64,000 nucleotides of DNA. Source: an uncultured Gelidibacter sp. GTDB taxonomy: Bacteria; Bacteroidota; Bacteroidia; Flavobacteriales; Flavobacteriaceae. The notes under the pieces are model-generated. The model searched no databases, was not told where the DNA came from, and worked only from the letters and a program-made list of their open reading frames with translations. Positions 50,056 through 58,515 of the stretch are shown piece after piece. The stretch covers positions 62,001-126,000 of the forward strand of contig NZ_CANMTE010000005.1 in assembly GCF_947500795.1 (NCBI RefSeq), read 5' to 3'. Within the stretch, counting starts at the first letter, position 1, and every line of letters starts with the position of its first letter. Position numbers and translations under genes: made by a program.

Positions 50056-51330
50056 TTATGTTTCACTATTCTCCATTTGGGAAGATATAAATGGGATTCT
50101 TGGTGCAAGAAAATACCCCGTCAAACTTGCGAAAAGAATGGGAATAAAATACGTAAATCCAGTTAATGTCGCCAATAAAATTGTGGTACTCATTGGTGTT
50201 CTGGTCACGCAAGCATTGATTGCGGCCATACAACTTACAATAGTTAGCGCTAAACTAATGGATGGCACAAATTGATGAATGATCAATCCTAAGGTGGCGC
50301 CACAAAAAAACAGAGGGATGATAAATCCACCACGCCAACCTGAGGTTACGGTAATGGCAATCGCGATGATTTTAAAAACTAAAATGGCAATTAATAGTTG
50401 CAGTGAAAAATCGCCAACTAGCAATTCATTAATTTCATGATGTCCAAAATAGCGCGTAATCGGTAGGTAAAACACAATTAAACCAAGTAAAATCCCACCA
50501 AGTGTTGTTTTGATATAAATCGGGACGCTTAGTTTTCCAAAGGCAGTTTTAAAGAATTTTGTGCAAAAGATAAATAGCCAACCCACGAAGGTTGCGGCTA
50601 TTCCGAATAGTACGGCATATCCAAAATCAAATTTATCTTGCATTTCATAGGCAGGTAAATTCCAAATAGGACCAATGCCCAGGTGAACGATGATGGCAAA
50701 AATGATATAACTAAAGGAACTCGCAACAAAGGCCGGAATAATGGCCTTGTAATATTCAACGGCATATTTATGGTGCAAAATTTCTAAAGAAAATAAACTG
50801 CCTCCCAAAGGCGCTCCAAACAAAGCTGTAAATCCAGAGGCCATACCAGCAATACTCATGGAGCGAAGGTCCTCTCCTTTAAATCGGAAGAGTTTCCCCA
50901 ACCACGTTCCTGTAGATCCGGTTACCTGAACTAACGGTGCTTCTGGTCCTAAACTTCCTCCAGAAGCAATACATAATAGTGAAGACATCACCATTGCGGG
51001 GTTGTTTTTGGGGTTGAGTTTTCCTTTATTGAACCGAATATTGTTAACAATCAGATGGATTTCTCCGGAATCGCCTATTAAATGGATGATCAATCCCGCT
51101 AATAAGCCGCAAATTGCCATGGTAGGAATGACTAACCATCCCTCAAAGAATGCGAGTTGATGCGTCAAAAATTCGAGAATGATCCAATAGACGCTGGCAA
51201 TTATACCACCAAACAATCCTAATACAGCCCATAGTATAAATTTTCTGCTAAATACAAAGGGGTTAAATCGAATGGGTTGATCTAAAATATTGAGATAGGT
51301 GACTAACCGCCGTCTTCGCTTAAGTTTCAC
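50056..51330 (-). CDS. ClC family chloride channel/antiporter
   Basis: This 424-residue membrane protein has about ten helices and the ClC motif GGSLGPEAPLVQ, in which the gating glutamate is kept (Glu130). The GREGP motif of E. coli ClcA is replaced by GPEAP. The first anion motif GSGIP is replaced by GDSGE. The C-terminal helices include GWRGGFIIPLFFCGATLG, the second conserved anion-site segment. The kept Glu suggests Cl-/H+ antiport. There are no CBS domains. The start is GTG at 51330, 10 bases after the DHFR gene stop. Confidence 0.9.
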   Translation of the reverse strand: MKLKRRRRLVTYLNILDQPIRFNPFVFSRKFILWAVLGLFGGIIASVYWIILEFLTHQLAFFEGWLVIPTMAICGLLAGLIIHLIGDSGEIHLIVNNIRFNKGKLNPKNNPAMVMSSLLCIASGGSLGPEAPLVQVTGSTGTWLGKLFRFKGEDLRSMSIAGMASGFTALFGAPLGGSLFSLEILHHKYAVEYYKAIIPAFVASSFSYIIFAIIVHLGIGPIWNLPAYEMQDKFDFGYAVLFGIAATFVGWLFIFCTKFFKTAFGKLSVPIYIKTTLGGILLGLIVFYLPITRYFGHHEINELLVGDFSLQLLIAILVFKIIAIAITVTSGWRGGFIIPLFFCGATLGLIIHQFVPSISLALTIVSCMAAINACVTRTPMSTTILLATLTGFTYFIPILFASLTGYFLAPRIPFISSQMENSET

Positions 51331-51340
51331 TCGTTAAGTA

Positions 51341-52273
51341 TTATCTTCTTTGATAGGTAATGAATGAAAAAGAATGTGGATGCTTATCGTCTTTTTGATG
51401 GAATTTATTTTCTGTTTCTACCCATTCAGAAGTATCGATTTTTGGAAAGAACGTATCTGCGACAAAGTTTTCATGAACGCGCGTCAATTCGATTTTATCA
51501 GCATAAGGCATCGCTTGTCTGTAAATTTCACCACCACCTATAATAAAAGGTTGCACGTCATTTCTTGCAGCATCCAAGGCATCTTCCAAATTATGGACAA
51601 CAATAACACCATCAGGAACCGAATAATTTGGCTGACGGGTTATGACAATATGTGTTCTGTTAGGAAGAGGTTTCGGAAAAGTTTCGAAGGTTTTTCTGCC
51701 CATTATGATGCAATGATCAGAAGTTAGGGTTTTAAATCGCTTCAAATCATCACTCAAGTGCCAAATCAATTTATTGTCCTTACCTATAGCATCGTTTTCT
51801 CCAGCGGCTACTATAAGGGTCAGATTTTTGTGAACTTTAGTTTTTTTTTCAGGGGTTACAGGCGCTGTAACTGGCGACGCGGTTACTGAAGGCGTAGTAA
51901 CAGGGTGCATTTTTTCTACCTCAGCTTGAAGACTTTCAATGCGTGCTTTTTGTTTGGCTACTAATTTAGTTAGTTGTGCTTCTTCCCAATCTTTCCCCAT
52001 AAATTTATGCGTAATGAACACATTGAACAAATGGAATACAAATAGGAATAACCAAGCTAAAATGGCAAAAACGAACCAATCTATTCCGAAGATTTTAGTC
52101 ATTTCACCAACACCTAAAACTGTGTTTAGAATAATTAAGAAAATAGCGCCAATTAGAAAAATGACAAAGTGAAAATACAAGCGCTTTTTTTGCTTAATTC
52201 GGCGTTGGGCATTTTCAATAAGTTGTAATTGTTCTTTATCTATTTGTGGTATTGGTTTCTTTTTTCCGAACAT
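51341..52273 (-). CDS. folA: Dihydrofolate reductase fused to an N-terminal 2TM membrane domain
   Basis: DHFR reduces dihydrofolate to tetrahydrofolate with NADPH. This 310-residue protein has an N-terminal 2TM domain (helices about residues 33-53 and 66-88), a charged coiled-coil (about 95-122), a Thr/Pro/Val linker (123-147) and a complete DHFR (150-310). The DHFR keeps LIVAAGENDAIGKDNKLIWH, the substrate Asp (HLSDDLKRFK), IIMGRKTFETFP and FIIGGGEIYRQA. Ordinary DHFR is about 160 residues and soluble; here it would be tethered to the inner face of the inner membrane. The ClC gene follows after 10 bases. Confidence 0.93.
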   Translation of the reverse strand: MFGKKKPIPQIDKEQLQLIENAQRRIKQKKRLYFHFVIFLIGAIFLIILNTVLGVGEMTKIFGIDWFVFAILAWLFLFVFHLFNVFITHKFMGKDWEEAQLTKLVAKQKARIESLQAEVEKMHPVTTPSVTASPVTAPVTPEKKTKVHKNLTLIVAAGENDAIGKDNKLIWHLSDDLKRFKTLTSDHCIIMGRKTFETFPKPLPNRTHIVITRQPNYSVPDGVIVVHNLEDALDAARNDVQPFIIGGGEIYRQAMPYADKIELTRVHENFVADTFFPKIDTSEWVETENKFHQKDDKHPHSFSFITYQRR

Positions 52274-52532
52274 CGTGATAAAATTTTATGTAAAGTTAGT
52301 TTTTTTTATGACATCATAATGGCGAACTAAAAACTTTGAAATACCTTATGACTAATTACGCTATTGCTTTGAACCTATTGTGAATCAGTATAACACCATT
52401 TTCCAAGTTGATAATACTCCAAAATAAAGCGTGTTTAAGTCTTTAATTCTAATGTTATGAAATCCAATTTTAAGAAATTGATAAATATTTGATTTTAGGG
52501 TAGTTAATCCTATGAGGCATAGAATAGTTTTA

Positions 52533-52540
52533 TACTTTTG
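52533..52540 (+). promoter_or_regulatory. Bacteroidota -7 box of the CBM48-like gene
   Basis: TACTTTTG matches TAnnTTTG, 25 bases before the ATG at 52565. No -33 element was found at the preferred spacing. The rest of the gap after the DHFR start holds nothing I can identify. Confidence 0.45.
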
Positions 52541-52564
52541 CCACAAAATTAATCAATTTCAATT

Positions 52565-52861
52565 ATGGCAATTACAAAACAATACCTAAAAAGCAAACCT
52601 GTTTGCAAAGTGACTTTTTCAGTGCCTGCTGAAGATGCAAAACAAGTGACTGTATTAGGCACTTTTAATGAATGGAATGCGGAAAAGGCAGTGCAACTTA
52701 AGAAATTGAAAAACGGAACATTTAAAGGTACTGTCAATTTAGAGAAGGATAATTCTTATGAGTTTAAATATTTGGTAGACGATACGTTCATCAATGATGA
52801 GCAAGCGGATGCTTATAAAACAAATGAATTTGGTGGTGAAAATGCAGTTTTAAATCTGTAA
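52565..52861 (+). CDS. Small CBM48/AMPK-type glycogen-binding domain protein
   Basis: This 98-residue protein is a single domain of the isoamylase-N/CBM48 type: KVTFSVPAEDAKQVTVLGTFNEWNAEKAVQLKK with the carbohydrate-facing Trp, then FKGTVNLEKDNSYEFKYLVD and NDEQADAYKTNEFGGENAVLNL. Such single-domain forms are common in Bacteroidota and may bind glycogen or starch-like glucans or serve as a partner subunit. There is no catalytic part. A terminator follows. Confidence 0.88.
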   Translation: MAITKQYLKSKPVCKVTFSVPAEDAKQVTVLGTFNEWNAEKAVQLKKLKNGTFKGTVNLEKDNSYEFKYLVDDTFINDEQADAYKTNEFGGENAVLNL

Positions 52862-52884
52862 TCACTACTTTAATACTCTTAAAT

Positions 52885-52921
52885 TAAAAAAAGCGTTCTC
52901 CATTAGGAAAACGCTTTTTTT
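52885..52921. terminator. Bidirectional terminator between the CBM48-like gene and thyA
   Basis: AAAAAAAGCGTT (52886-52897) and AACGCTTTTTTT (52910-52921) form a 12-bp stem around a 12-base loop that can pair further (TCC/GGA). T-runs occur on both strands, fitting the converging genes. Confidence 0.85.
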
Positions 52922-52946
52922 GTTTTATAAACGATATGACAGTTTT

Positions 52947-53771
52947 TTAAACTGCTACAATGCCTTTAATGTGCGGATGTGGATTGTAATCTTCTAAGGT
53001 GAAATCTTCAAATTTAAAATCGAAGATATTTTTAACCTCAGGATTTAAAATCATTTTTGGAAGTGGTCTAACCTCGCGAGACAATTGAAGTTCCAATTGC
53101 TCCATATGATTGTTGTAAATATGTGCGTCTCCAAACGTATGAATAAAATCTCCTGGTTCGTAACCACAAACTTGAGACATCATCATTGTGAAAAGTGCAT
53201 AAGATCCGATGTTAAAAGGAACACCTAAAAAGATGTCGGCACTACGTTGGTATAACTGACATGATAATTTGCCTTCGGCCACATAAAATTGAAAAAATGC
53301 GTGACACGGTGGAAGGGCAGCTTTTCCATTGGCAACATTTTCTGAAAATGATTTAGACGTGTCTGGTAAAACCGATGGATTCCATGCCGATACCAACATG
53401 CGTCGGCTGTTCGGATTGGTTTTAAGCGTTTCTACAATATCTTTAATCTGGTCAATCTCATCACTATTCCAATTTCGCCATTGGTGACCGTAAACCGGAC
53501 CTAAATCGCCATTTTCATCAGCCCATTCATTCCAGATTCTAACTCCGTTTTCTGTCAGGTAATTGATATTGGTATCACCTTTTAAAAACCAAAGCAACTC
53601 GTAAATAATCGATTTTAAATGAAGTTTCTTAGTGGTTACCATAGGGAAACCTTCGCTAAGGTCAAAACGCATTTGATATCCAAAAACACTTTTGGTGCCT
53701 GTTCCTGTACGGTCGCCTTTTTGGGTTCCGTTCTCTAATACGTGTTTTACGAGGTCGTGATATTGTTTCAT
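52947..53771 (-). CDS. thyA: Thymidylate synthase
   Basis: ThyA makes dTMP from dUMP with methylene-tetrahydrofolate, producing dihydrofolate. This 274-residue protein has the [11 protein letters not shown] loop, [20 protein letters not shown], the nucleophile in [13 protein letters not shown] (Cys156) and [18 protein letters not shown] with the dUMP-binding residues. I chose the ATG at 53771 ([11 protein letters not shown]). Its product dihydrofolate is the substrate of the membrane-linked DHFR encoded about 0.7 kb away on the same strand. Confidence 0.96.
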   Translation of the reverse strand: MKQYHDLVKHVLENGTQKGDRTGTGTKSVFGYQMRFDLSEGFPMVTTKKLHLKSIIYELLWFLKGDTNINYLTENGVRIWNEWADENGDLGPVYGHQWRNWNSDEIDQIKDIVETLKTNPNSRRMLVSAWNPSVLPDTSKSFSENVANGKAALPPCHAFFQFYVAEGKLSCQLYQRSADIFLGVPFNIGSYALFTMMMSQVCGYEPGDFIHTFGDAHIYNNHMEQLELQLSREVRPLPKMILNPEVKNIFDFKFEDFTLEDYNPHPHIKGIVAV

Positions 53772-53830
53772 GCTTACGTCCCACGAAAGTGGGAATCTCA
53801 TTAAATTAAACTTTCATTTTACTGCTGAGG

Positions 53831-53838
53831 CAAAATTA
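53831..53838 (-). promoter_or_regulatory. Bacteroidota -7 box of thyA
   Basis: On the minus strand TAATTTTG matches TAnnTTTG. The leader of about 55 bases contains a small hairpin (CCCAC/GTGGG, at about 53780-53793). No -33 TTG was seen. Confidence 0.4.
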
Positions 53839-53984
53839 AAGAAAGTAAAGTACTTCTCGAAGTTATCTGTGTGTTAAAGTACGATAAGGAGAAGTTAAAT
53901 GGTTTCAATTGCAGGATATTACTATCGAATGCAAATAGAATTCACCACATCTTAACTTTAAGAGTTATGTCTCGTCTGGAAAAA

Positions 53985-55694
53985 TTATCCAATGATCATA
54001 CCTGCAATTGTTGCAGATAACAAAGAGGCAATAGTACCGCCAATAAGTGCTTTCAAACCAAATTCAGATAAGGTTTTACGCTGTCCTGGCGCTAATGATC
54101 CGATCCCTCCAATTTGAATACCAATAGATGCGAAATTCGCAAACCCACATAGCATATACGTTGCCATAATGATGGATTTTTCAAATTTTAAATGGGTTGC
54201 ACTAGCCACGTTTTTCAATTCTGCTAATTGGATATAGCCCACAAATTCACTCGCTGCCAATTTGATTCCCAATAATTGTCCCATCAGTGCCATATCTTCT
54301 TTAGCTACGCCAATCAACCACATTAAAGGGGAGAAGATGTAACCTAAGATAAATTCTAATGATAAGGCCAAGTAAGGGGTATTATTGGCGATAAGCGTAT
54401 TTAAACCAGTCACGTTTCCAATTTTACCGAATCCGTAATTGATCATGGCAATAAAAGCGATAAACACTAAAAGCATCGCACCAACATTAGCAGCTAATTT
54501 TAATCCTTCAGTGGTTCCATTAGCAATCGCATCTAAAATATTAGAGCCAATATTATCTTGCGTCACGTGAATTTCAGAGTTGATTTCTTTTTGTTGCGGA
54601 TACAACATTTTTGAGATGACAATCGCTCCAGGAGCAGCCATTACAGATGCTGTTAAGAGGTGTTTCGCATAAAACAATTTTAAAGCTTCATCTTCGCCAC
54701 CCAAGAATCCGATGTATGCAGCCAATACACCACCAGCAACTGTTGCCATTCCACCAATCATGACCAATAAAATTTCAGATTTGGTCATTTTTTCGAGGTA
54801 AGCCTTGATCATTAAAGGCGCTTCGGTTTGTCCTAAAAAGATATTACCGGCGACACTTAAACTTTCCGCACCTGATATTTTTAAGAGCTTAGTCAATACC
54901 CAAGCCATTCCTGCTACTATTTTTTGGATGACGCCCAAATAAAATAATAGAGATGTTAAAGCCGAAAAGAAAATGATGGTTGGTAATACTTGAAAAAGGA
55001 AGATAAACCCGAAACTGCTAATGTCCATCATGCCTCCAAGTAGAAATTCACTACCTGCTTGTGTGAATTCGAGGACTTTTACGAACATTTTTCCAACAAT
55101 TTCAAAGGTCTTTTGGATAAAAGGAATCTTTAACACCCCAATAGCCAATAACAATTGTGCCGCCAATCCGAAGCCAATAGTTTTCCAATTGATGGCTTTT
55201 CTATTTTGACTTAAAATATAGGATAGTAATAATAAAACAAACATTCCTAAGGCGCCACGTAATAAGCTGTTCATTGAGAATCCCTGACTAGGAATAATGC
55301 CGCTTGTAGCTGCTTCAGTTACTACTAAGGTGTCTTTAGGAGTTGAAAAAATATAATTGACGTCCTTAGTATCTTGAAGCACCAAAGTTGAATCCGTTAA
55401 GGTTTCAACTGTAAAATGCTTGATAACCTCAGAAGGTGTATCGTAATAAAGTACGAGTAATTTGTTTTGTGTAATATAGTTTCCTTCAAATTGGGCACTA
55501 TCTTTTGCCTCTAGGAAGAATGTGAAGTCGCCATCATTGAGAGATAGCCCATCTGTATTTTTATTGACGTTGTAGAGATTGACACCTTGGTCGTTTTGAA
55601 CTGCTTCAAACTGCCATTTCTTCTCTATGCTTTGCCCTACTAGTGTTGTTAATCCAAAAAAAATAGCCGTAAAAGCTAAAAAGAAATGTTTCAT
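53985..55694 (-). CDS. CNT-type nucleoside transporter with an N-terminal periplasmic beta domain
   Basis: CNT proteins take up nucleosides by H+ or Na+ symport. This 569-residue protein has a signal peptide (MKHFFLAFTAIFFGLTTLVGQ), a soluble domain of about 105 residues rich in strands (KKWQFEAVQND, DGDFTFFLEAKDSAQFEGNY, HFTVETLTDSTLVLQD) that looks lipocalin-like, and then the CNT core from about residue 140. The core has GNIFLGQTEAPLMIKAYL and a C-terminal VGYIQLAELK and YMLCGFANFASIGIQIGG. Bacterial CNT proteins are usually about 400 residues without such a domain. It lies 12 bases after the DUF151 gene, so forms an operon with it. Confidence 0.9.
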   Translation of the reverse strand: MKHFFLAFTAIFFGLTTLVGQSIEKKWQFEAVQNDQGVNLYNVNKNTDGLSLNDGDFTFFLEAKDSAQFEGNYITQNKLLVLYYDTPSEVIKHFTVETLTDSTLVLQDTKDVNYIFSTPKDTLVVTEAATSGIIPSQGFSMNSLLRGALGMFVLLLLSYILSQNRKAINWKTIGFGLAAQLLLAIGVLKIPFIQKTFEIVGKMFVKVLEFTQAGSEFLLGGMMDISSFGFIFLFQVLPTIIFFSALTSLLFYLGVIQKIVAGMAWVLTKLLKISGAESLSVAGNIFLGQTEAPLMIKAYLEKMTKSEILLVMIGGMATVAGGVLAAYIGFLGGEDEALKLFYAKHLLTASVMAAPGAIVISKMLYPQQKEINSEIHVTQDNIGSNILDAIANGTTEGLKLAANVGAMLLVFIAFIAMINYGFGKIGNVTGLNTLIANNTPYLALSLEFILGYIFSPLMWLIGVAKEDMALMGQLLGIKLAASEFVGYIQLAELKNVASATHLKFEKSIIMATYMLCGFANFASIGIQIGGIGSLAPGQRKTLSEFGLKALIGGTIASLLSATIAGMIIG

Positions 55695-55706
55695 TTAGTA
55701 GATCGT

Positions 55707-56315
55707 TTAGCGTTTGGAAATTTCATCTCTAATTTTTGCTGCCACTTCATAATCTTCGCTTAAAACGGCTTGCTCCAATAAAGAATGAAGTTCTTCCAGA
55801 GTTTTGTTTTTGTAGTTGTCTTGAATGGTAGTTTCTATTTCTTCAGCTACCAAATCGTCCAAAAGAATGCTGTCCTGTTGTTCATCATCATTTTTCGGAT
55901 TGATCTTAAGGTAGATTCCCGCCTTATCCAAGATGTTTTTATAGGTAAAAATAGGAGCCTGGAAACGGAGTGCCAAGGCAATGGCATCACTTGTTCTGGC
56001 GTCTATAATTTCTTCAATTTTATCGCGTTCACAGATGAGGCTGGAGTAGAAAACACCATCTACCAATTTGTGAATGATTACTTGTTTGACAATAATATCG
56101 AAACGGTCAGCGAAATTTTTAAAAAGATCATGAGTTAAAGGACGCGGAGGGCGTATTTCCTTTTCGAGTGCGATAGCAATAGATTGTGCTTCAAATGCAC
56201 CAATTACAATAGGGAGTTTGCGGTCGCCATCTACCTCGTTCAAAATCAAGGCATACGCACCGTTTTGTGTTTGGCTATAGGATATTCCCTTTATGTTTAA
56301 TCGGACTAAACTCAT
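55707..56315 (-). CDS. Bifunctional nuclease family (DUF151) protein with a UVR motif
   Basis: This 202-residue protein has a DUF151/BFN domain (about residues 1-135: LPIVIGAFEAQSIAIALE, RPLTHDLFKN, IDARTSDAIALALRFQAPIF) and a C-terminal UvrB/UvrC motif (LEELHSLLEQAVLSEDYEVAAKIRDEI at about 173-199). This fusion is common in Bacteroidota. DUF151 members have been linked to nuclease activity in plants; the role in bacteria is not clear. The CNT transporter gene follows after 12 bases. Confidence 0.9.
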   Translation of the reverse strand: MSLVRLNIKGISYSQTQNGAYALILNEVDGDRKLPIVIGAFEAQSIAIALEKEIRPPRPLTHDLFKNFADRFDIIVKQVIIHKLVDGVFYSSLICERDKIEEIIDARTSDAIALALRFQAPIFTYKNILDKAGIYLKINPKNDDEQQDSILLDDLVAEEIETTIQDNYKNKTLEELHSLLEQAVLSEDYEVAAKIRDEISKR

Positions 56316-56409
56316 ATAAATTAAAAGGCAAATAACTGTTTAAATTGGGACTTTACCAACTGTGTTCCACATAATTTTTTTGGGAAGTCCCTATAGAAAA
56401 AGAATTTTG

Positions 56410-56478
56410 AAAATTATTGCCACAAATACATGAATCCTAAAATTAGGATTTTGGTCATGTATTTATGGCAACTATTTT
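56410..56478. repeat. Large nested inverted repeat after etfA
   Basis: Two arms of about 24 bases (56410-56433 and 56455-56478) pair with about three mismatches; the inner 15 (GCCACAAATACATGA and TCATGTATTTATGGC) have one. Between them is a second perfect palindrome (AATCCTAA/TTAGGATT, 56433-56450). It lies 37 bases past the etfA stop. It may end the etfBA transcript, but the T-run after it is poor. A REP- or MITE-like element is possible. Confidence 0.55.
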
Positions 56479-56514
56479 TTGCACCAGTCGTGTTGCTGCT
56501 ACAAGTTAAGAAAT

Positions 56515-57477
56515 TTATGCGTTTTGAGCCTTAAATTCTTTTAATTTTTCTATGAGTTTTGGCACTACTTCAAAAGCATCACCAACTACACCGTAGTCTG
56601 CTGCTTTAAAAAATGGAGCTTCAGGATCAGAGTTGATAACAACTTTAACTTTAGAGGCATTGATACCTGCTAAATGTTGAATGGCTCCTGAAATTCCGAT
56701 TGCGATGTATAAATTAGCGGCTACCGGTTTACCTGTTTGGCCTACGTGTTCGCTATGAGGTCTCCAGCCTAAATCAGATACTGGTTTTGAACACGCTGTT
56801 GCAGCTCCTAAAACTTGCGCTAATTCTTCAATCATGCCCCAGTTTTCTGGACCTTTTAAGCCACGTCCACCAGAGACAACAATCTCAGCATCTGCAATGG
56901 TTACAGTATTGGTCGCTTTATCAACAGATTCTACGTGAACACCATTTTCTGGAATTGACGGTGAAAAATCTTCTGCCGCTGCACTTGCTGAATTTTCTTT
57001 CAATCCGAATGCATTCTTAGAAACACCTACAATTTTCACATCGGTATCAATTGTTGAGAAATTGAATGCTTTATTAGTGAAGGCAGTACGTTTTACGGTA
57101 AATGGAGAGGCACTAGTTGGCGCTTCAACCACGTTAGATGCATAACCAGCATCTAAACCAACAGCCAATAAAGGCGCTAAATATTTACTGTCTGCACTTG
57201 AGCTTACCACAACTACTTTGGTGCCTTCTTTTTCAGCTGCTTGCTTAATAATGTTGGCATATGTTCTTGCGTTAAACGCGTCTAATTTTGAATCGTTAAC
57301 CTTTAATACTTTATCAACGCCGTAAGTTCCTAATTCTGAAACATCATTGGCGTTAATCGTAATTGCAGTTACCGTAGTTCCCATTTGGTCAGCAACGGCT
57401 TTTGCATAAGATGCCACTTCAAAAGCGACTTTCTTGAATTTTCCTTCTTCGGATTCTGTATATACTAAAACTGACAT
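56515..57477 (-). CDS. etfA: Electron transfer flavoprotein alpha subunit
   Basis: EtfA with EtfB forms the FAD/AMP-bearing carrier that passes electrons from acyl-CoA dehydrogenases to the ETF:quinone oxidoreductase. This 320-residue protein has the C-terminal FAD domain: VSGGRGLKGPENW, LGAATACSKPVSDLGW, EHVGQTGKPVAANLYIAIGI and SGAIQHLAGI, the family signature. It follows etfB after 70 bases, in which CCAAAT/ATTTGG can form a weak hairpin. Confidence 0.95.
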   Translation of the reverse strand: MSVLVYTESEEGKFKKVAFEVASYAKAVADQMGTTVTAITINANDVSELGTYGVDKVLKVNDSKLDAFNARTYANIIKQAAEKEGTKVVVVSSSADSKYLAPLLAVGLDAGYASNVVEAPTSASPFTVKRTAFTNKAFNFSTIDTDVKIVGVSKNAFGLKENSASAAAEDFSPSIPENGVHVESVDKATNTVTIADAEIVVSGGRGLKGPENWGMIEELAQVLGAATACSKPVSDLGWRPHSEHVGQTGKPVAANLYIAIGISGAIQHLAGINASKVKVVINSDPEAPFFKAADYGVVGDAFEVVPKLIEKLKEFKAQNA

Positions 57478-57547
57478 AATTTTTTAAGTTTTCAAATTAA
57501 AAATCCCAAATTCCATGTTTTGGTATTTGGTGCTTAAATAGTGATGA

Positions 57548-58294
57548 TTAGATGACCTTTGCCTCTGTGTGAAGTAAGTTTACCAATTCATCCAAATTAT
57601 CAGGAGCTACCAATTTAACGGCACCTTTTGCTTCTGGTTTTTCAAACTTTACCGTTGAGGTTTCCTTTGTTGCATCAACTGGTTCAACAACACTTAAAGG
57701 TTTTTGACGTGCTTGCATAATACCTCTCATGTTTGGAATACGCAAATCACTTTCTTCTACCAATCCTTTTTGACCTCCAATAACTAAAGGTAAAGTTGTA
57801 GAAACAGTTTCTTTTCCACCATCAATTTCTCTTACAGCTTTAGCATTTGTGCCATCAACTTCAAGGCTGATACAGTTGGTTACAAAGTTTGCGCCAAGCA
57901 ATTCAGCCAACATCCCAGGAACCATTCCGCCATTATAATCAATAGACTCACGACCCGCAATAATCAAATCGTAACCACCATCTTTTACCACGTTTGCCAA
58001 TTGTTTAGCAACGGCAAAACCATCTGTCGCAGGCGTGTTCACGCGGATAGCGCTATCAGCACCAATAGCTAATGCTTTACGCAAAGTAGGTTCTGTTTCA
58101 GGACCACCAACGTTAATAACATCTACAGTAGCACCTTGTTTCTCTTTAAACCACATGGCACGAGTCAAACCAAATTCGTCATTCGGATTGATTACAAATT
58201 GTACACCGTTAGTGTCAAATTTAGTGTCGCCATCGGTAAAATTAATTTTTGAAGTCGTATCAGGTACGTGACTAATACATACAAGTATTTTCAT
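57548..58294 (-). CDS. etfB: Electron transfer flavoprotein beta subunit
   Basis: EtfB binds AMP and joins EtfA in the soluble electron carrier. This 248-residue protein has MKILVCISHVPDTTSKI, FVINPNDEFGLTRAM, the DLIIAGRESIDYNGGMVPGM region (nucleotide site) and LRIPNMRGIMQARQKPL, all typical. It is the first gene of the etfBA pair on the minus strand and diverges from pdhB with 221 bases between. Confidence 0.95.
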   Translation of the reverse strand: MKILVCISHVPDTTSKINFTDGDTKFDTNGVQFVINPNDEFGLTRAMWFKEKQGATVDVINVGGPETEPTLRKALAIGADSAIRVNTPATDGFAVAKQLANVVKDGGYDLIIAGRESIDYNGGMVPGMLAELLGANFVTNCISLEVDGTNAKAVREIDGGKETVSTTLPLVIGGQKGLVEESDLRIPNMRGIMQARQKPLSVVEPVDATKETSTVKFEKPEAKGAVKLVAPDNLDELVNLLHTEAKVI

Positions 58295-58485
58295 CTTTTA
58301 TAATTTATTATATTATTAGTTTTTTAGGCAAAATATGGTTTTATCTTAAAATATAACCATATCTAACACTGAAAACTGTCTTCTATTGAACAGGATACGA
58401 AGTTAATTATTTTAGATGACATTTTTACTATGCATGCATAATAAATTTTAAATAATTCTTTTCGTTTTAGTTTTTCTTTTATTCT

Positions 58486-58493
58486 TACTTTTG
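58486..58493 (+). promoter_or_regulatory. Bacteroidota -7 box of pdhB
   Basis: TACTTTTG matches TAnnTTTG and ends 22 bases before the ATG. The T-rich sequence upstream has no clear -33 TTG. The rest of the etfB-pdhB gap shows only a short ATGCATGCAT palindrome (about 58430). Confidence 0.45.
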
Positions 58494-58515
58494 CTAATTG
58501 ATTTAAAAATTAGAC

